Assembly: GCF_031755915.1 (NCBI RefSeq)
Contig: NC_083383.1
Location: 32,157,501-32,221,500 of the forward strand
Origin: Ziziphus jujuba
Lineage: Eukaryota; Streptophyta; Magnoliopsida; Rosales; Rhamnaceae
DNA length: 64,000 bases
Reading direction: 5' to 3'
Part shown: piece after piece, positions 1-23,200 of the stretch
How positions within the stretch are numbered: position 1 is the first letter of the stretch
How the letters are laid out: every line of letters starts with the position of its first letter
Notes under the pieces: generated by a model
Seen by the model: only the letters and a program-made list of their open reading frames with translations
Told to the model about the DNA's origin: nothing
The model's database searches: none
Translations under genes and position numbers: made by a program

Positions 1-3000
1 TTTAAAGTTTGTGGACTTACTCGTTACATATTTATAAATTCATTGAGATTGGATTTAGATTAATAACAGCTTGAATAGGTAAAATTTTAAATATATAATT
101 AAAAAAAAAGGGTAAAAAGCTCCGCTGATCAGTAATATTTTTCATAATTACGACTTTTTATATCTTTGATCATCAGTTAAAAATGGAGGTTTTTGTTTTT
201 TTAAAATAATATAATGATAACTTGAAGACCTTGGGTTGGGCTTGGGCCTGAATATCTTGATTGTTATCTAGGTTTGGGTGACCGAACCCAATCCGTGTTT
301 GACCCAATAATGACTTATCTGGAGGTTCAACCACTATTTTAATGTGCCTTTAACTCTCTTTATGGTCGGCGAGGCTCTTAAGTCTCTTGACTAATAAAAA
401 CAGGATATACTAAATATTAATACCAAAATACCTTACTATGCTCCTTTGATTGTCAAACTTAATAAATGGAAAATAAAGAATTACATATTTCATTTATTAC
501 CATACATTATATGCTTGATTTTCTTGCTCTTAATAGGTTCTTTTCTCGGAATTTTAAAGATTTTTTCTTATGGATTGAAGTAAGAGCAAGGGATTTGCTG
601 CATTGAAATCTTGGATAATATTGCTTGAGAAAAAAAAAATGAATATAAAATAATTTAATTTGATTTTTTTTTTTTTGAAATTTAAATTTAAATTTGATGA
701 CTATCAACTTTTTTTTTTTCTACTATAAAGCCCAAAAAAAGAAAAAGGAATTGTTTACCAAGAACAAAAAAATTTGTTAAAGATTGGGGTGTTTGCTTGT
801 GGATTTAAAATTTTAAAGTTGGGTGGTGATTTGGAAAGTTCATAGCTTTGATTTGGCACCTACTTTAGGTCTTGCATGAAACTCAAAACCAGGTGCAATG
901 GCCATAAGCTAAATCATCTTACTTTCTTCTTTTTCCCATCTTTTTTACCCTTTTCTTCTTTTGATTTCTTACCATAAATTTGAAATGCTATTGCCGCAAA
1001 TTCCCATTCAAAACACATTTCCTTTCGCTTTTTTCTTTTTCTTTTTTCCCATAAGAAATTTTGTTTTTGAAATACTTCTCAAACCCAAAAAAAAAGGTGT
1101 AAATATTGAAATACTTATACAAATAGACTTGAATGTAATGAATAAATCTGAAGTCCCTTACATTTGATAGTGACAGAGCTATTCACCCAAAAAAAAAAAA
1201 AAAAAAGATGGTGACAGAGCAACAATATTCAAATTTATGGGGCAGACTTGTGAAACAAGATGAAAAACAAATACATAAACAAACAAGAAAAAAAGAAAAA
1301 AAAAAAGAAAAAAAAAAAAAGAAAAAAGAAGGAATTAGCATTGACCCTCTAATCAAAATGTTAGGAAGCTTCGGTAGAGGTACCCAATCAAGAAGACTTA
1401 TTTAATGACATTAGAAAAATGTTATGCACGAATTTTCTAACAAAAACTTTTTTTTTTTTTACTAGTCCAAAATTGTAGAATTTTCTTTGAACTCGGTTCA
1501 ACCACAAAACAAGAATTTTTAAAACCGTAGAGCATTTTTTCTTCCATTGTCCGAAGAAAAGTGTGACAACGTTAAATTAAGATCAAATTATATACAATCA
1601 ATAAATTGTAAATTTTCCCTCTTGCAGACTATATTGTTCCATACATGTGTAGGAGTAAAGAACGAGAATAATAAGAAGAAGACGAAGAAGGAATTGTGTT
1701 TTTGTTGAATTTTGGCAACAATGTCGTATACACTATTCACAACTGTGATCGGTGTGAGCGACAAAATTTGATGGGGTCTCTATATCCAGTGTGGCCCAAC
1801 ATACCAAATTAAGCACTGCATTTAGGACTTTAAATACAATTTGTATATTATGGATGGATGTGATTTCTTGATTGGCGAATCAGACGGTTCTGATCAATGG
1901 GCCACTTTTGTTTCTTTCTTTATTGTAATTAATTAAATTGACCATTTTTTCTTCCCCCCTTTTTGTAATTGTCTTGCCAAACACAAAAATCCAAAAGAAA
2001 AATAAGAAACCCCACACACACTTTCCTTTTCTTTATCTTCTTCTTCCTGTTTTTTTCCTTTTCTTTTGGGGTAAGTAACACCCCACATACACATGATTTT
2101 GTATACACTACTCTTTTATCAGGATCAAAATCATAAAAAGTATAGTATTTTGGCCCGTCTTACTAAATTAAGCTGTACATTTGCATACATTGGACGGCTC
2201 TGATCAGTGGGGTCACTTACGTTTGTTTCTTGTTAAAACTTATAGGTAAATAGTTTATGATTGAGTTTCTAATAACAATAAATGGTTTCATTGACCAATC
2301 TACTCTGTGGACTTAGCTGAAACATTTGATTAGATACCCATATATATTAGTTATCTAATTATAGAATAATTTCTAATTTTTATGGGGAATCCAATTTCCA
2401 ATGATGGAAAAATAACATACTAAAAGAATATGAGATAATAATTTTTCATATGGCTTAACTAATTTTGATTATAAGGGCTACTTTATTTTATATTGTAAAC
2501 TCAAAAAATAAAATAAAATAAAATGACATAAGTTTAAGAATAAAATGGTTAGATAATTGATGCCAGGTGGTGTGAAGGGGTTGACTATTTGATTTATGCA
2601 TAAAATTTTGGTTGTTATCAATTGAAAATAGTAGGAATTCATTACTTTTTTAATCAAATTTAATTTAAGAAGTTATTTTTTTTACTGAATATTTAACTAG
2701 TTAGATGGCTTATTGCTCTTTTCTAGTTTGAAAACAAAATAAATAAATAAATAAATAAAAATCACCTCTTTGACCAATATGTGATGGAGATATTGTACCT
2801 AATAATATAACACGTTTCACGAATAACCACCATATATATGTATTAAATATAGCCGTGTATAATCAGATTTTAAGAGATATGAATATTCTCAGAGAGAGGA
2901 TAAGGAAAATATTTGTCCAAATAAAGAAATAATTTTTTAGTTTTAGCTAAAGTAACCTCCAATGTGTGATGTTAAAAACCAAAAAACAAGAAAAGAAAAA

Positions 3001-6000
3001 GAAAAAAGAGGTCCCCTATTTAATTTATTTGAACTTCCACCATACAGATTCTCCAATAAAATTATAAGAATTCCAACTTTTAATGAAGACTTTTAAATAA
3101 TATGTTCGATTTGAAAAATGTGACTCACTATTATTTAATTATTGGTGTATATATCTATATCATCAATAGGACGATTAACCAAATGAGAACTTAATTAGTG
3201 TCAGTTTTAGAAGTTTAATATAAAGAGAGTAATATTAATTCATTTTAAAAAGACAAATGTAAATTTTCAAATTACAAGAATCGTATTTGTGAAAAATTAA
3301 CCCGGCGGCTGATTGTAATTTTTTTTTTTTTTAGCCTGTATTTAATGAAAATCATCAAAAGACATCAATGTAAAATTTTGTTCTCTAGATTGAAAATTTA
3401 ATGCATTTTCTATTAATAAAAACAACAATAATACATTTGTAAACAACATATTAAATATGTCGGAATTTTTATAGAATTACATTCCGATCAATTAACTTTA
3501 ATTCTGCCTCTAAACCAATTTACCAATTAAAAATTAAAAGTTCAGAATTTTAAATATCATAAATGAATTCAAATCCTGGAGGCCAAATATAAAGAATCCA
3601 CGTGCTTGGAAAATTAATCAATTAGCCGCCAATTTGTGTTGAACAATCTCTTTTAGTTTTTTTTTTTTAATTAAATATTTCATAAAAGTACAAAATTAAT
3701 GATGTGTAAAACAGAGTCCTTCTCATTTCTATAATATTTTATATGCACAATATTTTTCATCTTCATCACTATCCTAGCACATAAGAACAACACCCAATGA
3801 ACCAACTTTCGGTTTCAAAATATAATATTCTTTACTTATGGCTTTCAAAATACTCCTAATTTACACTTCCATTTGTCAAATAATGCTTCAAACTAATAGG
3901 TAATTATGCATAGTTATTGCAAAGATTATGTATTAAATTTATTATTAGGTTACGAAAGGAAGCATCCCATGGTGAAAAAGGAATAGACAATAACAATTCC
4001 AACTAGCTAGGGAACGATTTTAAAAATATAAATTGTTATTCTTTATTAATATGTAATATTCATTTACTCAATGATGAATCATTAATATATTTCATTGACA
4101 TCTAAAAGATGAACAAAAGTAGTTTTCTCTACATGTCATTGATAGAAGATGGTCTTTGATACATTTTGACAAGTCATTATCAAATTAAGATATTTAAAAT
4201 AATTCAAATTAAACAATGGTGGTAAAAATAACCTTAAATTTCATATGAACTTAAAAAACAATTTCTTTTTCCTTTTTTATATTGTAGATGGGGAGTTTTA
4301 AACTCGAATAATTATAAAAAAAAATATTAGTTTTTAACATCGTAATGTTACTAGAGAAACAATTTAAAAACCAATTTATTTGAAGTGGTACTTTAATATC
4401 TCTCTCAGAAGTCCTATTATGTTGCATCAAAAATGTAATTTGTTAATAGTAAAGAAAAAAAAATTAAAGAATTACTATGATTTTGATTTATTGTTAGATT
4501 ATTATTTGTGCATTGGGAATTAGGAATATGTGTGTGTTTATGTGAAAAGAAAGCATTAAAAACCTTTCTTCTTCTTCGTTCTTTCTTTTTCTTTTTTTCC
4601 CTCCAATTTCCATTAGCAAAATGAATTAAAGGATGGCTAGTTGTTAGTATCATTAAGATCGATATTCATACAAAATGTCTAAAGGAACACAATGTTGATA
4701 TTTTCAACAATAAAGATACGTATAGTCCAAGTAATTAAAGATAAGTGGCCTGCGTATACTGTCTATGTTTTTAATATATTAGTTTATTTAAAGGCGAACA
4801 ATATTATATCCTAGTAAATTATTTATCAAAATTTGATCATTTAACGGTATAATGTTGATTATAATGTCGTAATATTACTATAACATTATTCCTTCATCAA
4901 TATTTTGTATTCGATAAAAAATTAATATTTGTGTCATTCTCATTATAAAATGCAAACCAGACCCAAAATGAATAAGTAAAAGTTAATTACATTTATTAGT
5001 AATATAATAATATCCAAAGGATTGAAGATGCAGCTAAAAACTTCTCAAAAATGCATAAGGAATTTGAAGTCAAATTTGTTTGCACTGACATCAATAATTT
5101 TGATTATATATATAGATTATTACATTTAGTTTGTTATATTATGTTAAAAAAAAATCCAAATTTGAATATTTTTAATGGACAGAATTTTGGCTATTCAAGG
5201 GAGATTTATTAGTGAAGGATATTGATTAGTTGATTTGCCCAGTTTCTCATGTGTGAAAATGCGAGCTTATAACTTATTTATGGACAATTATGCAATTAAA
5301 GTTCAGAGAATTAAAGTAACATACTCTTTAATTCTGAGGCAGTATAATTTTATTTGTGAAGGGAATTAAAAAAAAAAAAAAAAAAAAAGAGAAGAAGAGG
5401 GGGGTGGGGTCTTCACATGGCATCGAGAACTTTACTTCAGAGGCAGTGAGGCAAGAAAATAAATATCCAGTATAAGCTTTTCACAATGTTCTCTTAACTA
5501 CTCTGAGTTGAGGACAAAAATCAAAAACAAACAAGATGGTCCCTCTTTCAAGATTAAGATTTAAACAAAGAAACTAAAAAGCTAAATCTTAAGCTTTTCT
5601 GTTTTTTAATTAGGAGCCAAAGCTTTGGGCAAAATATGTCATTATCATCACAAAATTATTATAAACATGTAGATGGAAAAGGAAATCTAGTAAAGAGAGA
5701 ACCATGATATTTTTTTTTTTTATTTTGGGCCATGCCCAATTGTAGTAATAATTTCTAACACATAAATATATTGAATTCCCTAGTTGAAAAGATTGGTTAA
5801 TCATGGGGAATAATATATATATGTAAAATGTATTAGGTGGATCAAATAAAAATATCGTATATATTGCTTGAAAAACCTACAAGAAAAGTGTATACCACAA
5901 GGCCTAATGAATGGAATGGTCTAGAGTACAGGAACTCAAAGGAATTTGGAACAAACAAAAAAAAAAATGTATCCAAGATTAAGATCGATTACTTTATAAA

Positions 6001-7640
6001 AATTATACGAGAAGGAAAAAACAAAAAAAATCAGAAGGCTAATAATTTGTTTATGAAATTCTTGTATGTCATGTATATATATTTTTTTATAACACATAAA
6101 TATATAAGTTATTTTTTCTTAATTTTTTTACCAGCTAATGAGTTTTTTTTTTTTTTTTTTTTGGCTAAAATACCTGCTAATGAGTTATGATGATGTAATT
6201 GCACTCTTTAATTTCATCAATTTTGACCCTAGCAAATGCGTTGAACACATTGAAAATTACATAAGGTTTAAAATTAAGGGGGGAAAAGAATCATTAGTTC
6301 ACTTAATTGACTAATTATTATATACTAATAAACCACACTGGACAAATTAAAGTGGATAATCTTTTCTACAACAAAAATCTATACAATTTTTTGAGATATA
6401 TATAAATAAAATAACCTTAGGGGACCAAATTAAAACCAGATCTTACTCTTTTAAATACTATTAATTGAATTTAATATAAGACAACCCAAAAAGCATGCTT
6501 GAATGGATAAGCTTCAATTATTAATGCAAGTAATATCACTGCTAAGATTCTATTTACTCCAAAAATTCTGCTTAAAAAGTTAAACACATTGTTCAATTGG
6601 ATAATGAGGATGACTATCAAACCTACCATTCTAAATTCCTAAAAGATTTTCTTTTTTTAAATATACATAATCTAAAAAATTGAAATTAATTTCTTAATAC
6701 ATTGTAGCTAGCTTAACTAGTTTTTTCTGTTTCACTTGTCTATAAGATGATTCAGAGCCTATAACCTTAAAAAAAAAGAAAAAAGAAAAAAAGAAGTCAT
6801 AAAAATCATGCATCTTAATTGACCAACACATTGCATTCAAGCGAGGAAGTCCTTTAAAACAGAAAGACAATAAAAAATTGTCTCAGCAAATTTTGCCGAT
6901 AATTTAGCAATCAAAACGACAAGACACCAAAAACAATTGTTTAACGATGACTTTCTACATTTCTTCAAAAAAAACAGGCCATTGACTTTGCTAAAAATGT
7001 TAATAATATATTCTAAGTAGAATCTTGTGGATAATCTTTGTTCTCTTTTGTCAAACAAAAGCCATTGTTTTAATTGACCCAAAAAAAAAACATAAAAAAT
7101 AAAAAGAGTTCATTGTTGTAAATACATATGGTCTTTAAAAAAATTCCTCTACAAAAAGGCTTATAGTTAGCCCATTCCAAGGCATAAGGCCAGCCCAATG
7201 TAAGGACTAATGGTAGCCATTTAATTTGACGGTGGGTTTAATTCAGCGTTTGTTATGGATTAGGCCCAATGCCTTCTTTCATTCAAAGACCATCTTCTGC
7301 AGGTCCAAATATACAGAGGATATTAATAATATATGCCAATTTTCAGACAATTAATCAGAAAGATAACATTAAAGGGAAAAAAAAAAAAAAGAAGGTATAT
7401 ATATATATATATGTATAAAGTGAACATCCACTCGGAATGTATCATAAAAGGACCCAAAAATACTAATTAACCAGTTAAGAAACTTAAAAAAGAGGGGGTA
7501 AAATCCCAAAAAAAAAAAAAAAAAAAAAAGAGAAAAAGACATTGACAGAGCTAGATTGTGCTAGAGATTCCATGCATGCATGCAAATGCAAAACTTGTAA
7601 AATTTCATGCCTTTCGTCGCAACAATTTGACTTGGGAAGC
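1..7640. other. AT-rich intergenic region, no gene recognised
   Basis: No reading frame here has recognisable protein similarity or a credible chain of exons. Open frames are short, Lys/Phe/Asn-rich and follow A or T homopolymers. The stretch holds many poly-A/poly-T runs (for example 5369-5388 and 6141-6162), short TA tracts (7397-7413) and one diverged direct duplication listed separately. Nothing resembling a tRNA, rRNA or intact transposon was seen. Short or highly diverged transposon relics cannot be excluded by eye. Confidence 0.6.
1727..2240. repeat. Diverged direct duplication in intergenic DNA
   Basis: Two stretches, about 1727-1916 and 2098-2234, share the same order of short blocks: a 'tatacacta' block, a 'tggccc' block followed by 'taaattaagc', a 'ggacgg'-type block, and a 'tctgatca.tggg' block followed by 'cactt'. 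Spacing between blocks differs, so this is an old, indel-scarred duplication. Function unknown. Confidence 0.4.
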
Positions 7641-7642
7641 AG

Positions 7643-8129
7643 CTAGTTTGGCATCCAAAACAAACCAATTTCATCTCTAGGATTGAAATGGTAATCTTGA
7701 ACAGCCAAATCCTTCCATCCTAAGTAATAAAAGCAGTTACCATTACCGCCATTGATGGTCTTTGTTAACTTCTTTCTCAAGAAATATACCATTGCTTTCC
7801 TACTTATAAACAAGTCTAGAATTATTATTAGAAACATTGTTATCCGATACATCTTAGAATGCAATGTGATACCTTTTCCCTATCAAAATATAATTCACTA
7901 TTTCCATATTTTAATATCTGAATATATAATTAAAAGTTTCGACGTTCATTAGAATTAGTTTTGAAGATTGGATTTCTTTGAGTTTGAGAACTTTCTTTAT
8001 CGCCATGGATCGTTTAAGTTTTGTAGAGTTTAAGGAAATATATCTTCGATAAGGGCTTGATGGTGTGTTTTGTTGGTCTACCTCTTCTACTTCTGTGTTG
8101 AGGAAATTGTAGAATATGGTTTTCTTCAT
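7643..8129 (-). pseudogene. Decayed B3-domain (plant-specific DNA-binding) gene fragment
   Basis: Read on the minus strand, an upstream frame starting at 8129 reaches a segment (IKKVLKLKEIQSSKLILMN) that looks like the first strands of a plant B3 domain. After a frame break and stops, a second frame ending at 7643 gives the domain's usual end: a GW pair, then RDEIGLFW. In small plant B3 families this is typically a hydrophobic strand, then GDEIGLYW. The middle of the domain cannot be read in one frame and the fragment is short, so it is called a pseudogene. Identification rests on motif resemblance only; the two frames could be unrelated chance ORFs. No intron sites that would rejoin the halves were found. 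Its AT content matches the surrounding intergenic DNA. Confidence 0.42.
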
Positions 8130-9388
8130 GTTGCTTCTGATTTTGATTTTGATTTTGATGATGACGACGACTTAGGGTTTAAGGATAATGGGATTTTTTT
8201 TTTGGTTTGGAAAATTAATGAATTTCCTATTGAATGCCTTTCCTAATTTAAACCAGGAAGATTTTGAAAGATATTGGGCATAAAAAAGGAATATAATATT
8301 ATTAACGTGGTTATAGATATGCGAATGCCAATGCATATATTACCAAGAAAATTTTGGTGATGGCCCAAACTTGCCATTAAAAAGGTTTATTGATTCTGTT
8401 CTAATTTTATATTTGCCTCTACATGTGATTCCTTTAATTTTGTCCACTAATGGGATGTCTTTTAATTTTTTTGAAGTAAAATAGAATCCGGGTGTCAAAT
8501 TATATACTTTTTATTGATGTTGTTTACCCAGTAATTATTTCAAAAGGGAATCAAATCTGGAAAAAAAAAAAAGTTTAGGATAGCAATTGAAATAGCTCCC
8601 TTCTTTGCAGCAACAGAAAATACTAACGAAATGACGTTTAAATCCAATCCATCGTTATAATAATATTTTTCTTACGAAATTAATTTTTCAATTATTATCG
8701 GAAAATTGTAACAGTTTTGATCAAAATTTAACGGCTAATGTTAGCCCCTCTTGTAATTATTATTCATTATGTAATTAAATTATTCTTTGTTAATGAAGTA
8801 GATAGTTTTAGTAGTTGAGCATTTTTATTTGTATTTATGAGAATACGATTCGAATCAGATTGTTTATGAAAATATATATTCAAATCACATAAAATAAGAA
8901 AGATTTGAGATAGTTTATAAATTACATGATTTGTTAAAAAAAATTTAAAATATTCTTAAATTAATTAATTATCCTTAAATTAATTTAAAACTTTAATTAT
9001 CTCATGCTTATTTTAATTATTAAAAAGAAGTTGAGAGTGGTCCTTGATAAATTTCCCGAATTGAATTGGTGGCGGTTCAGACAGCAATAGAACAGTTGGG
9101 ATAAAAAGGGTTAAATTCCCGGTAAAACCCAGAAATTATTGTGAGATTTACGGGTAATGCCATCCACAAAATGAGAAGGTTGACTTCACAGTCAAAACTT
9201 GGAAAAGGACAAGGCGGTCTTTACTCACTACTCAACTGAATTCTTCTTCTTCTTTTCATTCATCCATTCGTCTGCTACTACCAGTTGGCTGCCGCGTGCC
9301 GGGAAGAGACTGAAAAAAAGAAAAGAAAAAAGGCAAACCCAAAAACGACACCAAGAAAAGGAACAAAACGACGGCGAATAAATAAAGA
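8130..9388 (+). promoter_or_regulatory. Intergenic region and presumed promoter/5' UTR of the NAD-malic enzyme gene
   Basis: No gene is seen between the B3 fragment and the malic enzyme start. The last 330 bases are less AT-rich. A weak TATA-like 'gataaaaagg' lies near 9098-9108, and no ATG-initiated upstream frame of note precedes the start codon at 9389. The transcription start is not visible from sequence alone. Confidence 0.35.
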
Positions 9389-17939
<8,551 letters not shown>

Positions 17940-20200
17940 TTCCCCATACCTGTAAACAAATCATTGTTGTACGTATCAGTTCGTTTGGTTAACTAATTTG
18001 TTTTGGCATGTTACTCATAATCATGCATATTATATTCAACAATATGTGAGCTAGATTTAAAAATTCTATCCTAGAAAGTAAAACAATCACTCTATTAGTG
18101 GTTAATCATCAAATTCTACACAATTTATCGTGGAACTTGTTTTCTTTGTTGCTTTAAAATGTTTTCTTTTACAGAGTGTGTGCGATACAAAATTGACAAT
18201 CCTTTGAAATTGTTTTGAAAATCTCTCCAAGACCATATCTTAATAGTTACATAATTTGATCTGAATTCTTGAATTGGTCTTGGTTACCTTGCTTATTAAG
18301 CAATTATTATTACCAAAGATGTTAACAGCTCAGCTAGAATTAGGAACTTCATTTTTGTTCCTTCTTTTTTGTTTTTTGGTTGTTTGACAAGTATTCTGTG
18401 GACCATGTAATAACTTTTAACCCGTGTCGTATTTTATGGGGATTTGGTGCTTTTATTATTCCAACCGACCCTCTTTAAGCCAATATCTTGTTGCTCATTT
18501 GTCCTTACCATTTTTGGAGTTTGCCTATTGAAATTTGTTTGGCCAATGACAATTTGGATACTCTCTCTCTCTCTCTCTCTCTTTTCCCCTTCTTTTTGGG
18601 GCTTTAATATTCATGGCAACAGGACAACAAATATTTTGAGTAGAAGAAGAAAAACCATGTCAAAGCCTGGAAGTACTTCCATGGAAGTCATAGTCTAATG
18701 GTTTCGTGCAAGTCACACGCATGTAATAGTTTGTTATAATAAATAATGATAGACAACAAATATTGGACTTTTTTCTTCACCAAAAAACATTGGAATTCCT
18801 TTTTTTTTTTTTTTTTTGGTATTTTAAGAGAAAAATATTTGACAAAATTACTTTGTAGATAACTAAAGGGTATGTCTAGTTCGTGACTTTTAATTTGACA
18901 AAAAAGTTCGCGACTTGAAAATTCTTCATCTTTCTTTTTCTTGGAATAAAAAACTGATTACTTAACTAAATATTACTTTTTTTTCAAACTCCTTTCCAAA
19001 ATGCAAATTAGAAAAGTGCAGTATGACTATTTTTTCTAACATGATTATCCTTTTCATCTTTTAACAGATTTTATTATTTATAAATTTAATATATAATGAC
19101 TTTAAAAACTATTATAAACTAGGATAGCATTGCGATTATTTTTTTAATTATCTCTTTTGAAAAATTTGTACCAAACAAAACTTATCTTAGAAATAAACCT
19201 AAACATAGTATAGTTTTGAATTTAAGAATCATATATGAAAAAAAAAAATATTGGAAAATTTAATTGCATTTCAAAGAATAATTGTTTTGTTGGTTTTATT
19301 GATGATGAATAATTATTTTCAAAGCTCTAAAATTCTGACAAATACATTTCATCAGTAGTGTATTTATTAGTCAAAAAATACAACATAAGTTAAATTTAAT
19401 GAAATATCATTTGAATAAAGGTTCTATTTTAGTAATAAAAAAAAACATGAAATATAATTTGATTTATTATTATGAATCAATTTACAGTTGTAAAGTTAAA
19501 TAATTAACGTTTCAATAAAAGAATAAAAAAAAAAAAAGAGAGTTGATAATAACGAAAAAATAAACCATTAAAATTTAAAAAATCTAAAATGGTGTTTGAG
19601 GGGCTTGAGAGAAATGTGAAGGATTTCATCGGGTCGGATAGTATATCAACCGGTAGAATAAAAAAACAAAAGAAAAAAAAACAAAGCCCATAAAGCCAGC
19701 CAACAGCCGCCAAACCAAACTCAACAACGGACGGATCTAGAAAGGAAAGATGTTTTACGGTCCGAAGGGGGACCCACTAAAACGCAAACAAAGTGGAAAA
19801 AAAAAAATTTCAAATTTCAAAATTTCAAAACGCGTCGTCCCAGTTGACCCCAGGAAAGTACTCCCAACGGTGCGCATCAGGCGCAATATATCTTTTAATT
19901 CCCTTTTGTGTCCGAAAACCAGTAAAAACTAAGAACCTAACTTTGTGATTAATTTCATTTCTGCCCCTCAGTTTTTGCTTAGTTTGGCGTCCATTTCAAG
20001 TCCAAGCTTTTGCTGCTTTCTCTTCTTCTTCCTTCTTCTGCTGCTTGGGCTTTTCTTTCTGATTTTTCTTCTTCCTTTTCTCTTTGAAAAGCCGATTTCT
20101 AGGGTTTCTATTTTGAGAGTTTTATTACTTATTAGCAAAGAGAGAAGGAAAGAAGGAAATAAAATAAAAAAATTTATTTTCTGGGGATATTTGAGGGAAG
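17940..20200. other. Intergenic region between malic enzyme and DRP1E
   Basis: Contains the presumed 3' UTR of the malic enzyme gene, a short (CT)n tract at 18560-18582, many poly-A/T runs, and from about 19700 the more GC-balanced promoter and leader of the next gene. A pyrimidine-rich CTT/TTC stretch (20020-20080) lies in the probable 5' leader. No protein-coding gene is supported here. Confidence 0.5.
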
Positions 20201-23200
20201 ATGACGACCATGGAGAGCTTGATCGGATTGGTGAATCGGATCCAGAGGGCTTGTACGGCTCTCGGTGACTATGGAGGTGGCGATAATGCTTTTTCTTCTC
20301 TTTGGGAAGCTCTACCTTCTGTTGCCGTTGTCGGTGGCCAGGTCTTCTTCTAGAACTTTCATCCATTCTTTAGCTTTTTAGATTTTTGGATTTTGGATTT
20401 GTGTTTTGGGTTTTTGAGATGGGGAGGTTGAATTGTGTGGATGGGAAAAGTTTAAGGCTTGGAGAGGTAGGGGCGGAGTTTTAGAGAGGGAAAATTGGGG
20501 TTCTTTGAAGAGATCGTAATGGGGTTTTTTAGAGAGGTGGGATTTTGGGTAGAGATTGAATTTATGTATGATGAGTATATTGTAAGAGCTGAAAGCTTAT
20601 TGAGGGGGATATAAACAATGTTTCTATAGAGAGAGAGAGAGCGAGAGAGAGCGAGAGAGAGAGATAAAGATTTGAATTTTCCACAAGTTCGGAAATATGA
20701 GTTTGTGAAAGCTTAAAAAAAAGCTTGCTTTTTCAGTAAAGACGAAATGTGAATTTTTCAAATATGAATCTGATTTCTTTTACTTTTGGATGTTTGCTGG
20801 AATTGATAACAGAGTTCGGGGAAGTCTTCAGTGTTGGAGAGTATAGTTGGGCGTGACTTTCTTCCCCGAGGATCAGGTTAACAAGCTTTTTTTATCGTTA
20901 TTGTTATTATTGATATTGAATTTGAAGTGTTTTATTTCTTCTAAAATTTGATGGAGTTGCTTTTTTGGATTAATGCAGGGATTGTGACGAGGCGGCCTCT
21001 TGTCTTGCAGCTTCACAAGACTGAGGGAGGAGTTAATGAGTATGCTGAGTTCCTTCACCTCCCTAAGAGGAGATTCACTGATTTTGGTATGTAATGTGAA
21101 CCTCAGTGTTTCCTTTGTACAATCATAATGTGTGTATTATATATAGCTGTTCAATTTGGGTTTAGAATATATGAAAGAGAAAACATTGGATATTTAGTTA
21201 ACAAGTTTAGACACCATGTAGCTTCTTCTTTTTTATATTTGTGATGGGGGATACTGGTCGCACCCAAGGGTACACCAATAAGCAGTTTGACAGAAGTCGT
21301 ATGGCAAGGTTCATTACTTGATTAAGAACCTTAGAGTCAATTGTCTTTATTAGATTGCTCTTTTTATGTTCTCAATTTTTTTTTTTTTGTGTGGCAAGCA
21401 TTATCGTTTTTCTTTCGTCATATATGGTCATATGGTCATAAATAGCATACGTACCTGTCCTTGACGTTCTAGGTGTGTAGCATTTGTTAGAGACAGTTGG
21501 GTGTCTTCTTATTATGTTGTTGTTTTGCAACGTTGCAAATGAGATAAGTTAATTTCAAAACTAACTTATGTTGTCTGAGTTTTTTCTGCAGCCATGGTTC
21601 GTAAGGAAATTCAGGATGAAACTGATAGAATGACTGGGAAAACTAAACAGATCTCTCCTGTTCCAATCCATCTTAGCATCTACTCTCCTCATGGTTTGTT
21701 ATTCCTTCAGTTAATTTATTTATCTCTAGAAAATATGTCTACTTGTTTCTTATTTCTAAAATAAAAGCAGGGAAGTCCTATCATCCAAGCATCTTAGAAT
21801 TTTTCTAGATTCTGCAACATTATTATAACACTTTTTTTAAATTGTGAAGAGTCCCATGGCAGATTAAAATATGTTATTATTATTGTTATTATTTTGCTAA
21901 TTACTGTAATTCCCGTCTTCCTTATGCAAATTTCTTTTTCTCCTTCACTTGGCAGTTGTCAACCTAACTCTCGTCGATTTACCTGGTTTGACAAAAGTTG
22001 CCATTGGTACGTTGGATATTTTATCACTCATTATGATGTTATATGGCACATATTTGACTGCTTATTTAGTCATTCACTAAGGCTGTTATTCTAATCAGAG
22101 GGGCAGCCTGAGAGTATTGTTCAAGATATTGAAGCCATGGTCCGGTCTTATGTTGAGAAGGTAATTGAGAATTATCATTTCATTTTCAGAATTATAAATT
22201 ATAATAGCTTTAATCTTGATAATTTATCTTCTTGGACATGCATGGGCATACGTATAAGAGACATAAACCCATGCACATGCATATGTATAAACATTCATTG
22301 AAGATTTGGGAACTGGGGCCTCTTATTGCTTTATGTTCCCGTAACATTTGATCTCAAAGGGATAAACTTGAATGGAATATAATGAGTTATATTTGTAACT
22401 ATATCAATTTTAAGCAATTATATGTATGTAGGATATATTTGCTAGAATAAGTAGTTAAAGCTTTACTTGTTACTTGTTTGGCTTTCTCTTGCTTTAACTT
22501 CATGTTTATCAATAGTCTTCTCATTTAGCCTCTTTATGCAATTAATGCTGCTCATTATTGGTCCTTCTAACTCTTCCATATTTATTACTTATTTCACTGG
22601 TGGACCTGTACAATATTAACTTTTTTGTATAAGAATAAGACACCTAATTTTCTAATGCTGACTAACTTTTATGGGTAGACTTGGGAGCAAAAAATAGGCT
22701 GGCTAGATCTTGAGTGACAAGAAGTCAATTCCTCAGATAAAATTTTATGTAAAATTTTGATATTCTCGTCATTTTCCTGTAATAGACATTACGAATAAAC
22801 TCTTTAAGTGCATTAGGCATTAGTATCCCGCATAAGCATGTCCCCCCACATATTCTCTATTTTTTCTTTTGATGCAGGTGTAATTTTTTCTGTCATTCTC
22901 TAGTGTGCTGGATTGGCAACCTTTATGCATACCCATCAGATTTTGGCTGTTGCGCCTTCTTTTTTACATCAATTTTCTCTTCTAGTTAGAAACTAAACTT
23001 TGTTAAAATAAAAGAGATTACAACATCTCAAGATGGTGAGAAATCCCCTATTAATTAAAGATGCTAAGGCAATGCATCTTTCCAAAAATTGAGTTGTCGC
23101 TAATTGGATGTATCTTTAAATTCCTTAGAAGTTGATGCCCATAAAGAAGCCATGCACTTATTCTTTCACAACAGAACAAATGAATTTTGAATTCTCTAGT

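Noticed and set aside
5837..6190. 117-codon plus-strand open frame
   Set aside because: Lys/Asn/Phe-rich, runs through poly-A and poly-T tracts, no recognisable domain, and codon content matches surrounding intergenic DNA.
19945..20366. Overlapping open frames on both strands at the DRP1E 5' end
   Set aside because: They come from a pyrimidine-rich leader and exon 1 read in wrong frames; the DRP1E frame starting at 20201 explains the conserved coding sequence.
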